Below are positions 13,601 to 32,210 of a stretch of DNA of 64,000 nucleotides, one piece after another. The position numbers and the translations under genes are program-made. The stretch comes from Balanoglossus misakiensis (lineage: Eukaryota > Hemichordata). The notes under the pieces were generated by a model that was not told where the DNA came from, searched no databases, and saw only the letters and a program-made list of their open reading frames with translations. The first letter of the stretch is position 1. Each line of letters starts with the position of its first letter. The stretch lies in NCBI GenBank assembly GCA_040954595.2, contig CM082585.2:7130001-7194000 (forward strand). The letters run 5' to 3'.

Positions 13601-15287
13601 AAATCTATCATTCAAAAAATCAACGGTCGCCTCCTCCTCTCTATTACTGTTTCCTTTCAGAACACACACGACCTAAAAGAGCATTTAGCTACCATGACAC
13701 ATTTTTACACGCCATACAGAATAGAATCCCGGCGTTTATTCAGATTGAAATGTTCCGCATGTGTCTTGGCTAAAAGCACACGGCGATTTAAACAGAGACA
13801 AAAAACTATTTCCACGTTAACGTTGTTGTTAATGGACTTCCACCTGGCTAAGTTGCCTGTTTTATTCCGAATGTTAGCTTTCACAGTTGCGGGCAATGCG
13901 TCAATAGTTTTCATCGGTCTCGCTTGTATAGAGTACATTCAATTTCGGCGTGTGTAAATTGCCTGGAATTTACATTCACGCGAGCATCAACTGTAAATAA
14001 CAAGACATTTCATACAAACCCTTAGGGTTTATAAACCATCTGCTTTTTATTCAGTTTCGGTCTGACGCACGCCTCAGCTATACATACGTTTATTTTGGAA
14101 GTCCAATTATATGTGCGCATGATTACCTGAAATGTTGGTCGTTGTCAACTTGGGCAGACCACTGCAAGATATTTCTCTATGTAAACAAAAATTGATTGAT
14201 GGCATGCAAATTTGTGCCACGAAATATACAGCAACCTGCATCATGCGAATTAAGATTATCTCCGAGTAAGACAGATCCGTTGCTTATTTTTCATTAATAC
14301 AAACATGGGAAGCTTTTTATCTCATTATTCTTCCATTTTTTTTTCTTCAAAAACACAATGACGTTAGCGTCGAATGATGCGAATACGATACAATTGAAGT
14401 GATTGATTTTGTAGTCAATTATTTGGCACAATGAAGTCTTGGAATTGTTCTTGCCTGGCGACGCGTTCCGGGTTTGTCCTTGACCGGAGTGTACTCCAGT
14501 TTAATCAACAAGTCGATCAATCCTAAAAGTGGCACTTGTACCAGTTTTATCGTTCATTTCTTTTTGAATGTAAAATATACGAGAAGAATGTCTAGCCGTC
14601 GTCGGGGGAACAGTACAGTTATGAATTTGTAATCTGCGTTTGACTCTTCCATTTGAAATATACAGAGTCGCAGTCACTCACTAACTAACGGCATTTTAAG
14701 GCATTTATTCATAGATTCCCGAAAAAAATAACGAGGATCTACGGTTTATTCTATTTCATTTGAAAAAAAAAACCACACGTGTTATTATTACGAATGTTAA
14801 AACAAACTTGAACAACAAGCAACGGAGGTAAATGTGTAAAACTTGGAATTCTGGTGAATAGGGCTTCAAATAAAACCACGTGCGTCAACGCGAATCTGCA
14901 TACGTGTCTCTTCGCAGGGCGATTTAATTATGTATCGCGGTCACGTGACTTCTCCCTTTGCTTTCTGTTTGTAGCACACTACGTATCATCAGTATGCGCA
15001 TGCGTACGAGTGGGCACAATAACGCTTTGAAACTTCAATGAACAGAGACAATTTGAAATCATTAATTGAGTAAAGGTTGTTGTTAATGTGTCAGGGACAA
15101 TAAGGTGCACTATATTTTGTCCGAGGACAATATTTGTTTTCTCCTTGGTTGTTGCAGTGACCCAATTTGGTGACACGATTTCTTTACGAAAAGAAGGTGA
15201 CGTCAACCGGTCAATAGTAAATCAGCATGCTCACACAACTTTCCACATGCAACAACACAGACACCAAAGTCAACAGAGGCTGAATAT
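4657..15287. other. Intergenic / unresolved 10.6 kb between gene 1 and gene 2
   Basis: No frame here carries a domain I recognise, and the longest open frames (about 60-120 codons) are within chance for this composition. The missing 5' exon of gene 1 should lie here on the minus strand, but I found no ATG plus hydrophobic core ending in a phase 1 donor. A stretch around 12290-12790 is less AT-rich than its surroundings and has overlapping frames on both strands, again without recognisable content. No tRNA B-box was seen. Confidence 0.5.
7104..7114. repeat. G homopolymer
   Basis: Eleven consecutive G bases. A low-complexity tract with no associated gene. Confidence 0.9.
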
Positions 15288-15293
15288 TTTATT
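15288..15293 (-). terminator. Candidate polyadenylation signal of gene 2
   Basis: AATAAA on the minus strand, about 480 nt downstream of the gene 2 stop codon. It is the first canonical hexamer found past the stop. No transcript evidence. Confidence 0.35.
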
Positions 15294-15767
15294 CTCTTTT
15301 GTAAAAAAACATCTAAGAAAACGGCTTACAATACAAAAAATTTGGACTGGGAAAGGACACATACCATACAAATAAAAATCTTAGAATATTAGTTCAAACT
15401 TTCGTTCCACTGTGTAAAAGACTACCAATTTTGAAGCAATAACAAATCTTCAACTTGAAAAATAAAAATGTAAATAACGCTTTCCTTTATGACTTACTTC
15501 AGACACATTCAAATTATCAACAATACAAATATTTGAACGAATGAAACTACTGAAAAGTAGAGTCTATCAGTTTCCTAAAATCAGACCACAGGTCAAATCT
15601 GTCGTAATTGATTCGTCAGAGGACCACGGTCATCGTTGGGTACATAATGTTTCTATACATGTAGATACCGCATTAATCTCAAGACTCTTCACGTCGAAGA
15701 AAACTATCTTACTTTCCCAATTCTAAATCGTTGCGTTTTCGTACTCTTTCAGAGGACCTGTGTACAT

Positions 15768-21652
<5,885 letters not shown>

Positions 21653-21748
21653 TTTCCAAAGATGCTCGGCGGCCTCTGAACTAATCCTAACTCCTCCTAA
21701 GTGACGGTGATATTTGGCGTTTAAGGATTTCAGAGCAACAGGCCCCCG

Positions 21749-21754
21749 TTTATA
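21749..21754 (-). promoter_or_regulatory. Candidate TATA box of gene 2
   Basis: TATAAA on the minus strand, 97 bases upstream of the gene 2 ATG. That would place a start site near 21720 and give a 5' leader of about 70 nt. Position and match are good; there is no direct evidence of a start site. Confidence 0.5.
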
Positions 21755-24153
21755 TTGATACTATAGCAACTTGTACGACTCACTGCCTCGCTTTGTTTGC
21801 TTGTTAGAACAACTTCCTCCTTCAGATGTCGCACGAATTGCAACCGTTCGCTGGTAATGACAATTTACGTCCCTTTTCTCTTGGCACATTTGCATTGCAA
21901 ACTTGACACACATGCGCAGAGGACGGACGAACCCAGTTTCTCAGTCCATGTAACGTCAACCAGCGGCCTGTGGTTAATTTAGCTCCTCAAATTCACTGCG
22001 TGGCAAATTTATGGTTTCGCGTTTCCCAGCACTTAAACCCCGAAACCATTATCGCTTCACCTCTCTTTATCGTGATGGAAATACAATTATTTGCATTCGT
22101 TTGCTGCTGCACTCGAAAACCCTACATGTTTCCTTAATTGGCGGTTGAGAATTGCTCCAACCAAATGACGCCAATGTAGCACCGACCTACATAGGAGTCA
22201 ATGCGTGATGGATCACCGTATTTTTTTGTTTTGTTGTGAACTGCAGTTTCTTATTTAAATCCTTGAAGAACGATGAAATGCTCAGTATCTAGCTTATTAT
22301 TAAGCATACATGTAGTCAGCATTGTTACTGTGAATTCATGTCCGGACCAGAATTCTTGTGTCAACAAAAACAATGGTAGATACACATATACAGGCTATGT
22401 TGAGAAGCTGAGTACTGGGTATTATAGCACGCTGTTTGGAGTAGAACAAGAAATTGCATTTGGTACACAGAACAAAATTACTGGAAATAAAGCCAAAAGT
22501 TACAGTAATGTCCCTTTAATTTGATTTAAAGAGCTTTGCCAGATTGTAGGCCACTAGTCACTTTGCGTTCTTTGTACCTAAGTTCGTAGAGGTAATGAAC
22601 GAGTTCACATCACACTGGCGAGCAACCACTAAAACATGAGTAAACCCGGAGTTTGCCGCCGTAAAATTCTTTACGACTGCGTAGATTTAATGGCTGGGGT
22701 GATTCGCTTGTCTTGCAGATTAGTAAATATATTGCATATAAAAGGATTTCCGATGCTCCATCACGCGGCCTTTTATATTTGAAAAAATCTCTGTAGGTCG
22801 ATGCTCCCGGTCTGTCGTCACAAGGCTACAGACACTCTCACTGCCACTAGAAAATTGCCAGGATGTCTAGTCGACTCGAGAACGCTTGCAAATATTATTT
22901 TTCATGGAAGAGTTTTATCAGACCCCTTGTGGTTTGAAGGATAGGGGGAATGACTCTTTAAAGACAGGTTCGTTTGCTTCACACTGACAAGAAATGATTT
23001 CCCGTTCATTGCGAGATCTCGCGAGACAGAGTTGATTTAACCCAAGCTGGCAACGGGTTGCAAACTGAGGAATGCAAGTCGAGCTTTGTATGTATAAACT
23101 AGGAATAGGTACAGAGTTTAACGAAAAATGATTTTTTGTGTGCCGTTCAACACGATGATTTTCCCCTACTCCAACATTTCAAGGCGCATGGTAAACTCTT
23201 TCGGATATGGAATCGTTTGATGTTCAACATGTCCGGCAAACTACGACAAAAAAGTAATCCGAAATTTCAACAGTTATGTAACTGTATCAGCACTTAGTCT
23301 GTTTTTATGGAAGTTATTTACCTACCATTCATTTTTGAGATTTGTAGTCGTTTGTCGTTTTCCCCAAGTCCAATAAAACCTGTGCAACCTGGCATTCGTT
23401 ATTTAGCACGTTTTTCATTTTCACGTTTGCTCTACAGAGGGCAGCAAATCACATGCATTCAAAAACGTAGGTGGATTCACTTCAATCCCGCGGAGTATGG
23501 TTTTTGTTTCCGAGTTCAAAATGTTCTGCGTTGCTGTAAACTTGAAAATATGTAAATGTTGACAGTGTCAGGCTGAGGTTTTGAAGCTGCTTGTCTGTCA
23601 GCGAAACGTCCTAAAACGCATACTGATGTGTCCGCTGTACAATTAACAACATTTGTGGTACGTTGATCCTGATAGATGTTTTCTTTAATGTTCATGAATA
23701 TTGTACACTTCACTTTATTTGCTTGTTTTGCAGATTCAGAGACCAGATGAACTGATAATGGTATCCATGACAACCAAGCTGGGGCCTAAGTAACAAGTTG
23801 TTTTCGCCATGCAGCAGTATATCTGGGTGAGGTAAGGACAGGTATGTCCATGGCCGAACGAAGGCCAGAGGTTTCAAGCAAATGTTTAACAAGCGACATA
23901 GACAACAACGCCCCGTTTCATGGTGGCCACATTGTAGATTATTTTTCGATTCGGACTGGTGCCGTCACCCGGTCAAGCGAACCGATTTTGCACAAACCTT
24001 GCAGTATGTAAAAATATGGACCCGGCACTGTTTGTGGGTGTTCAGAAACCGACGTGACTGCTAGGTGCAAGGGGTGGCCATTTTGTAGTGGTTCAAGCAT
24101 GTTCGCCATCCTTGTAGGAGACATTTCATTTACACACTTTTCATTTATTCCAG
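21755..24153. other. Intergenic region upstream of gene 2
   Basis: Apart from the dispersed repeat at 22331-22520 and a splice-acceptor-like site at 23732-23733 (TTGCTTGTTTTGCAG), I see no supportable feature. The 83-codon frame at 22273-22524 overlaps the repeat and is not conserved as coding in the repeat's other copy. Confidence 0.5.
22331..22520. repeat. Dispersed repeat, copy 1
   Basis: About 190 bases that align, by eye at roughly three quarters identity, with 63319-63500 in the same orientation. Shared blocks include GAGTACTGGGTAT, CTGTTTGGAGTAGA and AAAGCCAAAAGTTACAG. One copy has an open frame and the other does not, so it is not conserved as protein. No terminal repeats or target-site duplications were recognised. 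Class unknown. Confidence 0.75.
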
Positions 24154-24584
24154 GGATCCCATGGATGCTATGACAATTGCCAGACAGTGTTGGTGGATGT
24201 CCAGAGATTACTGCCCGATATTGGAAGGTAAGAATTGTGGGAAAGGAAATTTAATCTTTGACGGAGACAATACATGTGACAAGTGGGGTGAGGTGTGTTT
24301 AACTTAAAATTATGAGCTTATATGGATACAACCACATTGCCAAATAACGAGTGAAATTCCAAGGCAACCAATACTAAAATTTGCATATGATGTACGATCT
24401 GCTGATGAACAGCAATTGGCTTACAGGATGGATCATGCTTTGTTTCATGTTCATTAATATTAATCATTTCTATATTGTTTGTTTTGCAGATGCAAAGACC
24501 AGATGGTATATCCGGCAACCAATATACTATTTAGAAATTTTACCTGAATGCAAATTTTATTTCCATGAATGTTTACCAAGCTGA
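24154..24584 (+). CDS. Weak candidate exon pair (24154-24227 and 24490-24584)
   Basis: The first segment has a good acceptor (TTTTCATTTATTCCAG) and donor (GAAG|GTAAGA). The second has a good acceptor (TGTTTGTTTTGCAG) and runs to a TGA. Joined in phase 1 they read ARQCWWMSRDYCPILE, then TRWYIRQPIYYLE, ending CLPS. A phase 2 join is also open, ending RNFT, so the frame is not settled. No domain was recognised, and no first exon or poly(A) signal was found. It abuts the satellite. Confidence 0.25.
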
Positions 24585-24889
24585 TGCAATACAATGCAAT
24601 GATATGGTATGAGTTACGCTTTTCTTGGAAAATTTGGCATGATTGTGTAAATTACGGCTCAATGACTTTATTTCTAAATTGTTACAATGCTACATTGCTT
24701 TCACAAGTTGTATTCCAGTATTCATGAATATCAGCATTGTTTTTATTTTCATAACGTAAGTCTACAGATAATACTGTATACATGTATCCTCTTTTGTTAT
24801 GTTTATGATTTCAAAACTGTGAAATTAAAATTTTCAATGAACTACATTAAAACAAAATAATTGCGTCTGTATCATTTTATCACCCCAAC

Positions 24890-25044
24890 ACTGACTTTTG
24901 GTGATTTTGTCATTTTGGAACATTTTTCATGGTTTTATAGCTCATGAAAATTGTCAAAAAATGACAAATTTCCGACTTTCTGAATTTTGGTGATTTTGTC
25001 ATTTTGAGACAATTTTGGACCTAAGAACCATGCTGGCGGTGCGG
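24890..25044 (-). repeat. Diverged satellite unit in inverted orientation, left flank
   Basis: Contains TATAGCTCATGAAAA followed by AAAAAATGACAAATTTCCGACTTT, the reverse-complement sense of the core array unit and the sense of the right flank. It is heavily diverged and roughly one and a half units long. It ends in unrelated sequence (GGACCTAAGAACCATGCTGG) just before the core starts. Confidence 0.8.
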
Positions 25045-28000
25045 TGAAGAAATTTAGAAATTGTCATTTCTGGGTGATTTTCATGAGCTATAACCCATGG
25101 TTTTTATCAAAAATTGAAGAAATTTCGAAATTCCGGGAAGTCGAAAAATTGTCATTTCTGGGTGATTTTCATGAGCTATAACCCATGGTTTTTATCAAAA
25201 ATTGAAGAAATTTCGAAATTGCGGGAAGTCGAAAAATTGTCATTTCTGGGTGATTTTCATGAGCTATAACCCATGGTTTTTATCAAAAATTGAAGAAATT
25301 TCGAAATTCCGGGAAGTCGAAAAATTGTCATTTCTGGGTGATTTTCATGAGCTATAACCCATGGTTTTTATCAAAAATTGAAGAAATTTCGAAATTCCGG
25401 GAAGTCGAAAAATTGTCATTTCTGGGTGATTTTCATGAGCTATAACCCATGGTTTTTATCAAAAAGTGAAGAAATTTCGAAATTCCGGGAAGTCGAAAAA
25501 TTGTCATTTCTGGGTGATTTTCATGAGCTATAACCCATGGTTTTTATCAAAAATTGAAGAAATTTCGAAATTCCGGGAAGTCGAAAAATTGTCATTTCTG
25601 GGTGATTTTCATGAGCTATAACCCATGGTTTTTATCAAAAATCGAAGAAATTTCGAAATTCCGGGAAGTCGAAAAATTGCCATTTCTGGGTGATTTTCAT
25701 GAGCTATAACCCATGGTTTTTATCAAAAATTGAAGAAATTTCGAAATTCCGGGAAGTCGAAAAATTGTCATTTCTGGGTGATTTTCATGAGCTATAACCC
25801 ATGGTTTTTATCAAAAATTGAAGAAATTTCGAAATTCCGGGAAGTCGAAAAATTGTCATTTCTGGGTGATTTTCATGAGCTATAACCCATGGTTTTTTAT
25901 CAAAAATTGAAGAAATTTCGAAATTCCGGGAAGTCGAAAAATTGTCATTTCTGGGTGATTTTCATGAGCTATAACCCATGGTTTTTATCAAAAATCGAAG
26001 AAATTTCGAAATTCCGGGAAGTCGAAAAATTGTCATTTCTGGGTGATTTTCATGAGCTATAACCCATGGTTTTTATCAAAAATCGAAGAAATTTCGAAAT
26101 TCCGGGAAGTCGAAAAATTGTCATTTCTGGGTGATTTTCATGAGCTATAACCCATGGTTTTTATCAAAAATTGAAGAAATTTCGAAATTCCGGGAAGTCG
26201 AAAAATTGTCATTTCTGGGTGATTTTCATGAGCTATAACCCATGGTTTTTATCAAAAATTGAAGAAATTTCGAAATTCCGGGAAGACGAAAAATTGTCAT
26301 TTCTGGGTGATTTTCATGAGCTATAACCCATGGTTTTTATCAAAAATTGAAGAAATTTCGAAATTCCGGGAAGTCGAAAAATTGTCATTTCTGGGTGATT
26401 TTCATGAGCTATAACCCATGGTTTTTATCAAAAATTGAAGAAATTTCGAAATTCCGGGAAGTCGAAAAATTGTCATTTCTGGGTGATTTTCATGAGCTAT
26501 AACCCATGGTTTTTATCAAAAATTGAAGAAATTTAGAAATTCCGGGAAGTCGAAAAATTGTCATTTCTGGGTGATTTTCATGAGCTATAACCCATGGTTT
26601 TTATCAAAAATTGAAGAAATTTCGAAATTCCGGGAAGTCGAAAAATTGTCATTTCTGGGTGATTTTCATGAGCTATAACCCATGGTTTTTATCAAAAATT
26701 GAAGAAATTTCGAAATTCCGGGAAGTCGAAAAATTGTCATTTCTGGGTGATTTTCATGAGCTATAACCCATGGTTTTTATCAAAAATTGAAGAAATTTCG
26801 AAATTCCGGGAAGTCGAAAAATTGTCATTTCTGGGTGATTTTCATGAGCTATAACCCATGGTTTTTATCAAAAATTGAAGAAATTTCGAAATTCCGGGAA
26901 GTCGAAAAATTGTCATTTCTGGGTGATTTTCATGAGCTATAACCCATGGTTTTTATCAAAAATTGAAGAAATTTCGAAATTCCGGGAAGTCGAAAAATTG
27001 TCATTTCTGGGTGATTTTCATGAGCTATAACCCATGGTTTTTATCAAAAATTGAAGAAATTTCGAAATTCCGGGAAGTCGAAAAATTGTCATTTCTGGGT
27101 GATTTTCATGAGCTATAACCCATGGTTTTTATCAAAAATTGAAGAAATTTCGAAATTCCGGGAAGTCGAAAAATTGTCATTTCTGGGTGATTTTCATGAG
27201 CTATAACCCATGGTTTTTATCAAAAATTGAAGAAATTTCGAAATTCCGGGAAGACGAAAAATTGTCATTTCTGGGTGATTTTCATGAGCTATAACCCATG
27301 GTTTTTATCAAAAATTGAAGAAATTTCGAAATTCCGGGAAGTCGAAAAATTGTCATTTCTGGGTGATTTTCATGAGCTATAACCCATGGTTTTTATCAAA
27401 AATTGAAGAAATTTCGAAATTCCGGGAAGTCGAAAAATTGTCATTTCTGGGTGATTTTCATGAGCTATAACCCATGGTTTTTATCAAAAATTGAAGAAAT
27501 TTCGAAATTCCGGGAAGTCGAAAAATTGTCATTTCTGGGTGATTTTCATGAGCTATAACCCATGGTTTTTATCAAAAATTGAAGAAATTTCGAAATTCCG
27601 GGAAGTCGAAAAATTGTCATTTCTGGGTGATTTTCATGAGCTATAACCCATGGTTTTTATCAAAAATTGAAGAAATTTCGAAATTCCGGGAAGTCGAAAA
27701 ATGGTCATTTCTGGGTGATTTTCATGAGCTATAACCCATGGTTTTTATCAAAAATTGAAGAAATTTCGAAATTCCGGGAAGTCGAAAAATTGTCATTTCT
27801 GGGTGATTTTCATGAGCTATAACCCATGGTTTTTATCAAAAATTGAAGAAATTTCGAAATTCCGGGAAGTCGAAAAATGGTCATTTCTGGGTGATTTTCA
27901 TGAGCTATAACCCATGGTTTTTATCAAAAATTGAAGAAATTTCGAAATTCCGGGAAGTCGAAAAATTGTCATTTCTGGGTGATTTTCATGAGCTATAACC

Positions 28001-28899
28001 CATGGTTTTTATCAAAAATTGAAGAAATTTCGAAATTCCGGGAAGTCGAAAAATTGTCATTTCTGGGTGATTTTCATGAGCTATAACCCATGGTTTTTAT
28101 CAAAAATTGAAGAAATTTAGAAATTCCGGGAAGTCGAAAAATTGTCATTTCTGGGTGATTTTCATGAGCTATAACCCATGGTTTTTATCAAAAATTGAAG
28201 AAATTTCGAAATTCCGGGAAGTCGAAAAATTGTCATTTCTGGGTGATTTTCATGAGCTATAACCCATGGTTTTTATCAAAAATTGAAGAAATTTCGAAAT
28301 TCCGGGAAGTCGAAAAATTGTCATTTCTGGGTGATTTTCATGAGCTATAACCCATGGTTTTTATCAAAAATTGAAGAAATTTCGAAATTCCGGGAAGTCG
28401 AAAAATTGTCATTTCTGGGTGATTTTCATGAGCTATAACCCATGGTTTTTATCAAAAATTGAAGAAATTTCGAAATTCCGGGAAGTCGAAAAATTGTCAT
28501 TTCTGGGTGATTTTCATGAGCTATAACCCATGGTTTTTATCAAAAATTGAAGAAATTTCGAAATTCCGGGAAGTCGAAAAATTGTCATTTCTGGGTGATT
28601 TTCATGAGCTATAACCCATGGTTTTTATCAAAAATTGAAGAAATTTCGAAATTCCGGGAAGTCGAAAAATTGTCATTTCTGGGTGATTTTCATGAGCTAT
28701 AACCCATGGTTTTTATCAAAAATTGAAGAAATTTCGAAATTCCGGGAAGTCGAAAAATTGTCATTTCTGGGTGATTTTCATGAGCTATAACCCATGGTTT
28801 TTATCAAAAATTGAAGAAATTTCGAAATTCCGGGAAGTCGAAAAATTGTCATTTCTGGGTGATTTTCATGAGCTATAACCCATGGTTTTTATCAAAAAT

Positions 28900-31800
28900 T
28901 GAAGAAATTTAGAAATTCCGGGAAGTCGAAAAATGGTCATTTCTGGGTGATTTTCATGAGCTATAACCCATGGTTTTTATCAAAAATTGAAGAAATTTAG
29001 AAATTCCGGGAAGTCGAAAAATTGTCATTTCTGGGTGATTTTCATGAGCTATAACCCATGGTTTTTATCAAAAATCGAAGAAATTTCGAAATTCCGGGAA
29101 GTCGAAAAATTGTCATTTCTGGGTGATTTTCATGAGCTATAACCCATGGTTTTTATCAAAAATCGAAGAAATTTCGAAATTCCGGGAAGTCGAAAAATTG
29201 TCATTTCTGGGTGATTTTCATGAGCTATAACCCATGGTTTTTATCAAAAATCGAAGAAATTTCGAAATTCCGGGAAGTCGAAAAATTGTCATTTCTGGGC
29301 GATTTTCATGAGCTATAACCCATGGTTTTTATCAAAAATTGAAGAAATTTCGAAATTCCGGGAAGTCGAAAAATTGTCATTTCTGGGTGATTTTCATGAG
29401 CTATAACCCATGGTTTTTATCAAAAATTGAAGAAATTTCGAAATTCCGGGAAGACGAAAAATTGTCATTTCTGGGTGATTTTCATGAGCTATAACCCATG
29501 GTTTTTATCAAAAATTGAAGAAATTTCGAAATTCCGGGAAGTCGAAAAATTGTCATTTCTGGGTGATTTTCATGAGCTATAACCCATGGTTTTTATCAAA
29601 AATTGAAGAAATTTCGAAATTCCGGGAAGTCGAAAAATTGTCATTTCTGGGTGATTTTCATGAGCTATAACCCATGGTTTTTATCAAAAATTGAAGAAAT
29701 TTCGAAATTCCGGGAAGTCGAAAAATTGTCATTTCTGGGTGATTTTCATGAGCTATAACCCATGGTTTTTATCAAAAATTGAAGAAATTTCGAAATTCCG
29801 GGAAGTCGAAAAATTGTCATTTCTGGGTGATTTTCATGAGCTATAACCCATGGTTTTTATCAAAAATTGAAGAAATTTCGAAATTCCGGGAAGTCGAAAA
29901 ATTGTCATTTCTGGGTGATTTTCATGAGCTATAACCCATGGTTTTTATCAAAAATTGAAGAAATTTCGAAATTCCGGGAAGTCGAAAAATTGTCATTTCT
30001 GGGTGATTTTCATGAGCTATAACCCATGGTTTTTATCAAAAATTGAAGAAATTTCGAAATTCCGGGAAGTCGAAAAATTGTCATTTCTGGGTGATTTTCA
30101 TGAGCTATAACCCATGGTTTTTATCAAAAATCGAAGAAATTTCGAAATTCCGGGAAGTCGAAAAATTGTCATTTCTGGGTGATTTTCATGAGCTATAACC
30201 CATGGTTTTTATCAAAAATCGAAGAAATTTCGAAATTCCGGGAAGTCGAAAAATTGTCATTTCTGGGCGATTTTCATGAGCTATAACCCATGGTTTTTAT
30301 CAAAAATTGAAGAAATTTCGAAATTCCGGGAAGTCGAAAAATTGTCATTTCTGGGTGATTTTCATGAGCTATAACCCATGGTTTTTATCAAAAATTGAAG
30401 AAATTTCGAAATTCCGGGAAGTCGAAAAATTGTCATTTCTGGGTGATTTTCATGAGCTATAACCCATGGTTTTTATCAAAAATTGAAGAAATTTCGAAAT
30501 TCCGGGAAGTCGAAAAATTGTCATTTCTGGGTGATTTTCATGAGCTATAACCCATGGTTTTTATCAAAAATTGAAGAAATTTAGAAATTCCGGGAAGTCG
30601 AAAAATTGTCATTTCTGGGTGATTTTCATGAGCTATAACCCATGGTTTTTATCAAAAATTGAAGAAATTTAGAAATTCCGGGAAGTCGAAAAATTGTCAT
30701 TTCTGGGTGATTTTCATGAGCTATAACCCATGGTTTTTATCAAAAATTGAAGAAATTTCGAAATTCCGGGAAGTCGAAAAATGGTCATTTCTGGGTGATT
30801 TTCATGAGCTATAACCCATGGTTTTTATCAAAAATTGAAGAAATTTCGAAATTCCGGGAAGTCGAAAAATGGTCATTTCTGGGTGATTTTCATGAGCTAT
30901 AACCCATGGTTTTTATCAAAAATCGAAGAAATTTAGAAATTCCGGGAAGTCGAAAAATTGTCATTTCTGGGTGATTTTCATGAGCTATAACCCATGGTTT
31001 TTATCAAAAATCGAAGAAATTTCGAAATTCCGGGAAGTCGAAAAATTGTCATTTCTGGGTGATTTTCATGAGCTATAACCCATGGTTTTTATCAAAAATC
31101 GAAGAAATTTCGAAATTCCGGGAAGTCGAAAAATTGTCATTTCTGGGTGATTTTCATGAGCTATAACCCATGGTTTTTATCAAAAATCGAAGAAATTTCG
31201 AAATTCCGGGAAGTCGAAAAATTGTCATTTCTGGGCGATTTTCATGAGCTATAACCCATGGTTTTTATCAAAAATTGAAGAAATTTCGAAATTCCGGGAA
31301 GTCGAAAAATTGTCATTTCTGGGTGATTTTCATGAGCTATAACCCATGGTTTTTATCAAAAATTGAAGAAATTTCGAAATTCCGGGAAGACGAAAAATTG
31401 TCATTTCTGGGTGATTTTCATGAGCTATAACCCATGGTTTTTATCAAAAATTGAAGAAATTTCGAAATTCCGGGAAGTCGAAAAATTGTCATTTCTGGGT
31501 GATTTTCATGAGCTATAACCCATGGTTTTTATCAAAAATTGAAGAAATTTCGAAATTCCGGGAAGTCGAAAAATTGTCATTTCTGGGTGATTTTCATGAG
31601 CTATAACCCATGGTTTTTATCAAAAATTGAAGAAATTTCGAAATTCCGGGAAGTCGAAAAATTGTCATTTCTGGGTGATTTTCATGAGCTATAACCCATG
31701 GTTTTTATCAAAAATTGAAGAAATTTCGAAATTCCGGGAAGTCGAAAAATTGTCATTTCTGGGTGATTTTCATGAGCTATAACCCATGGTTTTTATCAAA

Positions 31801-32210
31801 AATTGAAGAAATTTCGAAATTCCGGGAAGTCGAAAAATTGTCATTTCTGGGTGATTTTCATGAGCTATAACCCATGGTTTTTATCAAAAATTGAAGAAAT
31901 TTCGAAATTCCGGGAAGTCGAAAAATTGTCATTTCTGGGTGATTTTCATGAGCTATAACCCATGGTTTTTATCAAAAATTGAAGAAATTTCGAAATTCCG
32001 GGAAGTCGAAAAATTGTCATTTCTGGGTGATTTTCATGAGCTATAACCCATGGTTTTTATCAAAAATCGAAGAAATTTCGAAATTCCGGGAAGTCGAAAA
32101 ATTGTCATTTCTGGGTGATTTTCATGAGCTATAACCCATGGTTTTTATCAAAAATCGAAGAAATTTCGAAATTCCGGGAAGTCGAAAAATTGTCATTTCT
32201 GGGCGATTTT
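28900..32210 (+). repeat. Higher-order repeat blocks of 968 bp (11 units) within the satellite
   Basis: The GGGCG variant recurs at 29300, 30268, 31236 and 32204, each exactly 968 bases apart. In the two preceding units the AATCGAAG variant also recurs at 968-base spacing (29164, 30132, 31100, 32068 and 29252, 30220, 31188, 32156). The AGACG variant at 26286 and 27254 has the same spacing, so the organisation probably extends further left. Confidence 0.85.

Noticed and set aside
22273-22524. 83-codon plus-strand frame beginning with a signal-peptide-like stretch
   Set aside because: Most of it lies in a dispersed repeat whose second copy (63319-63500) has stops in that frame.
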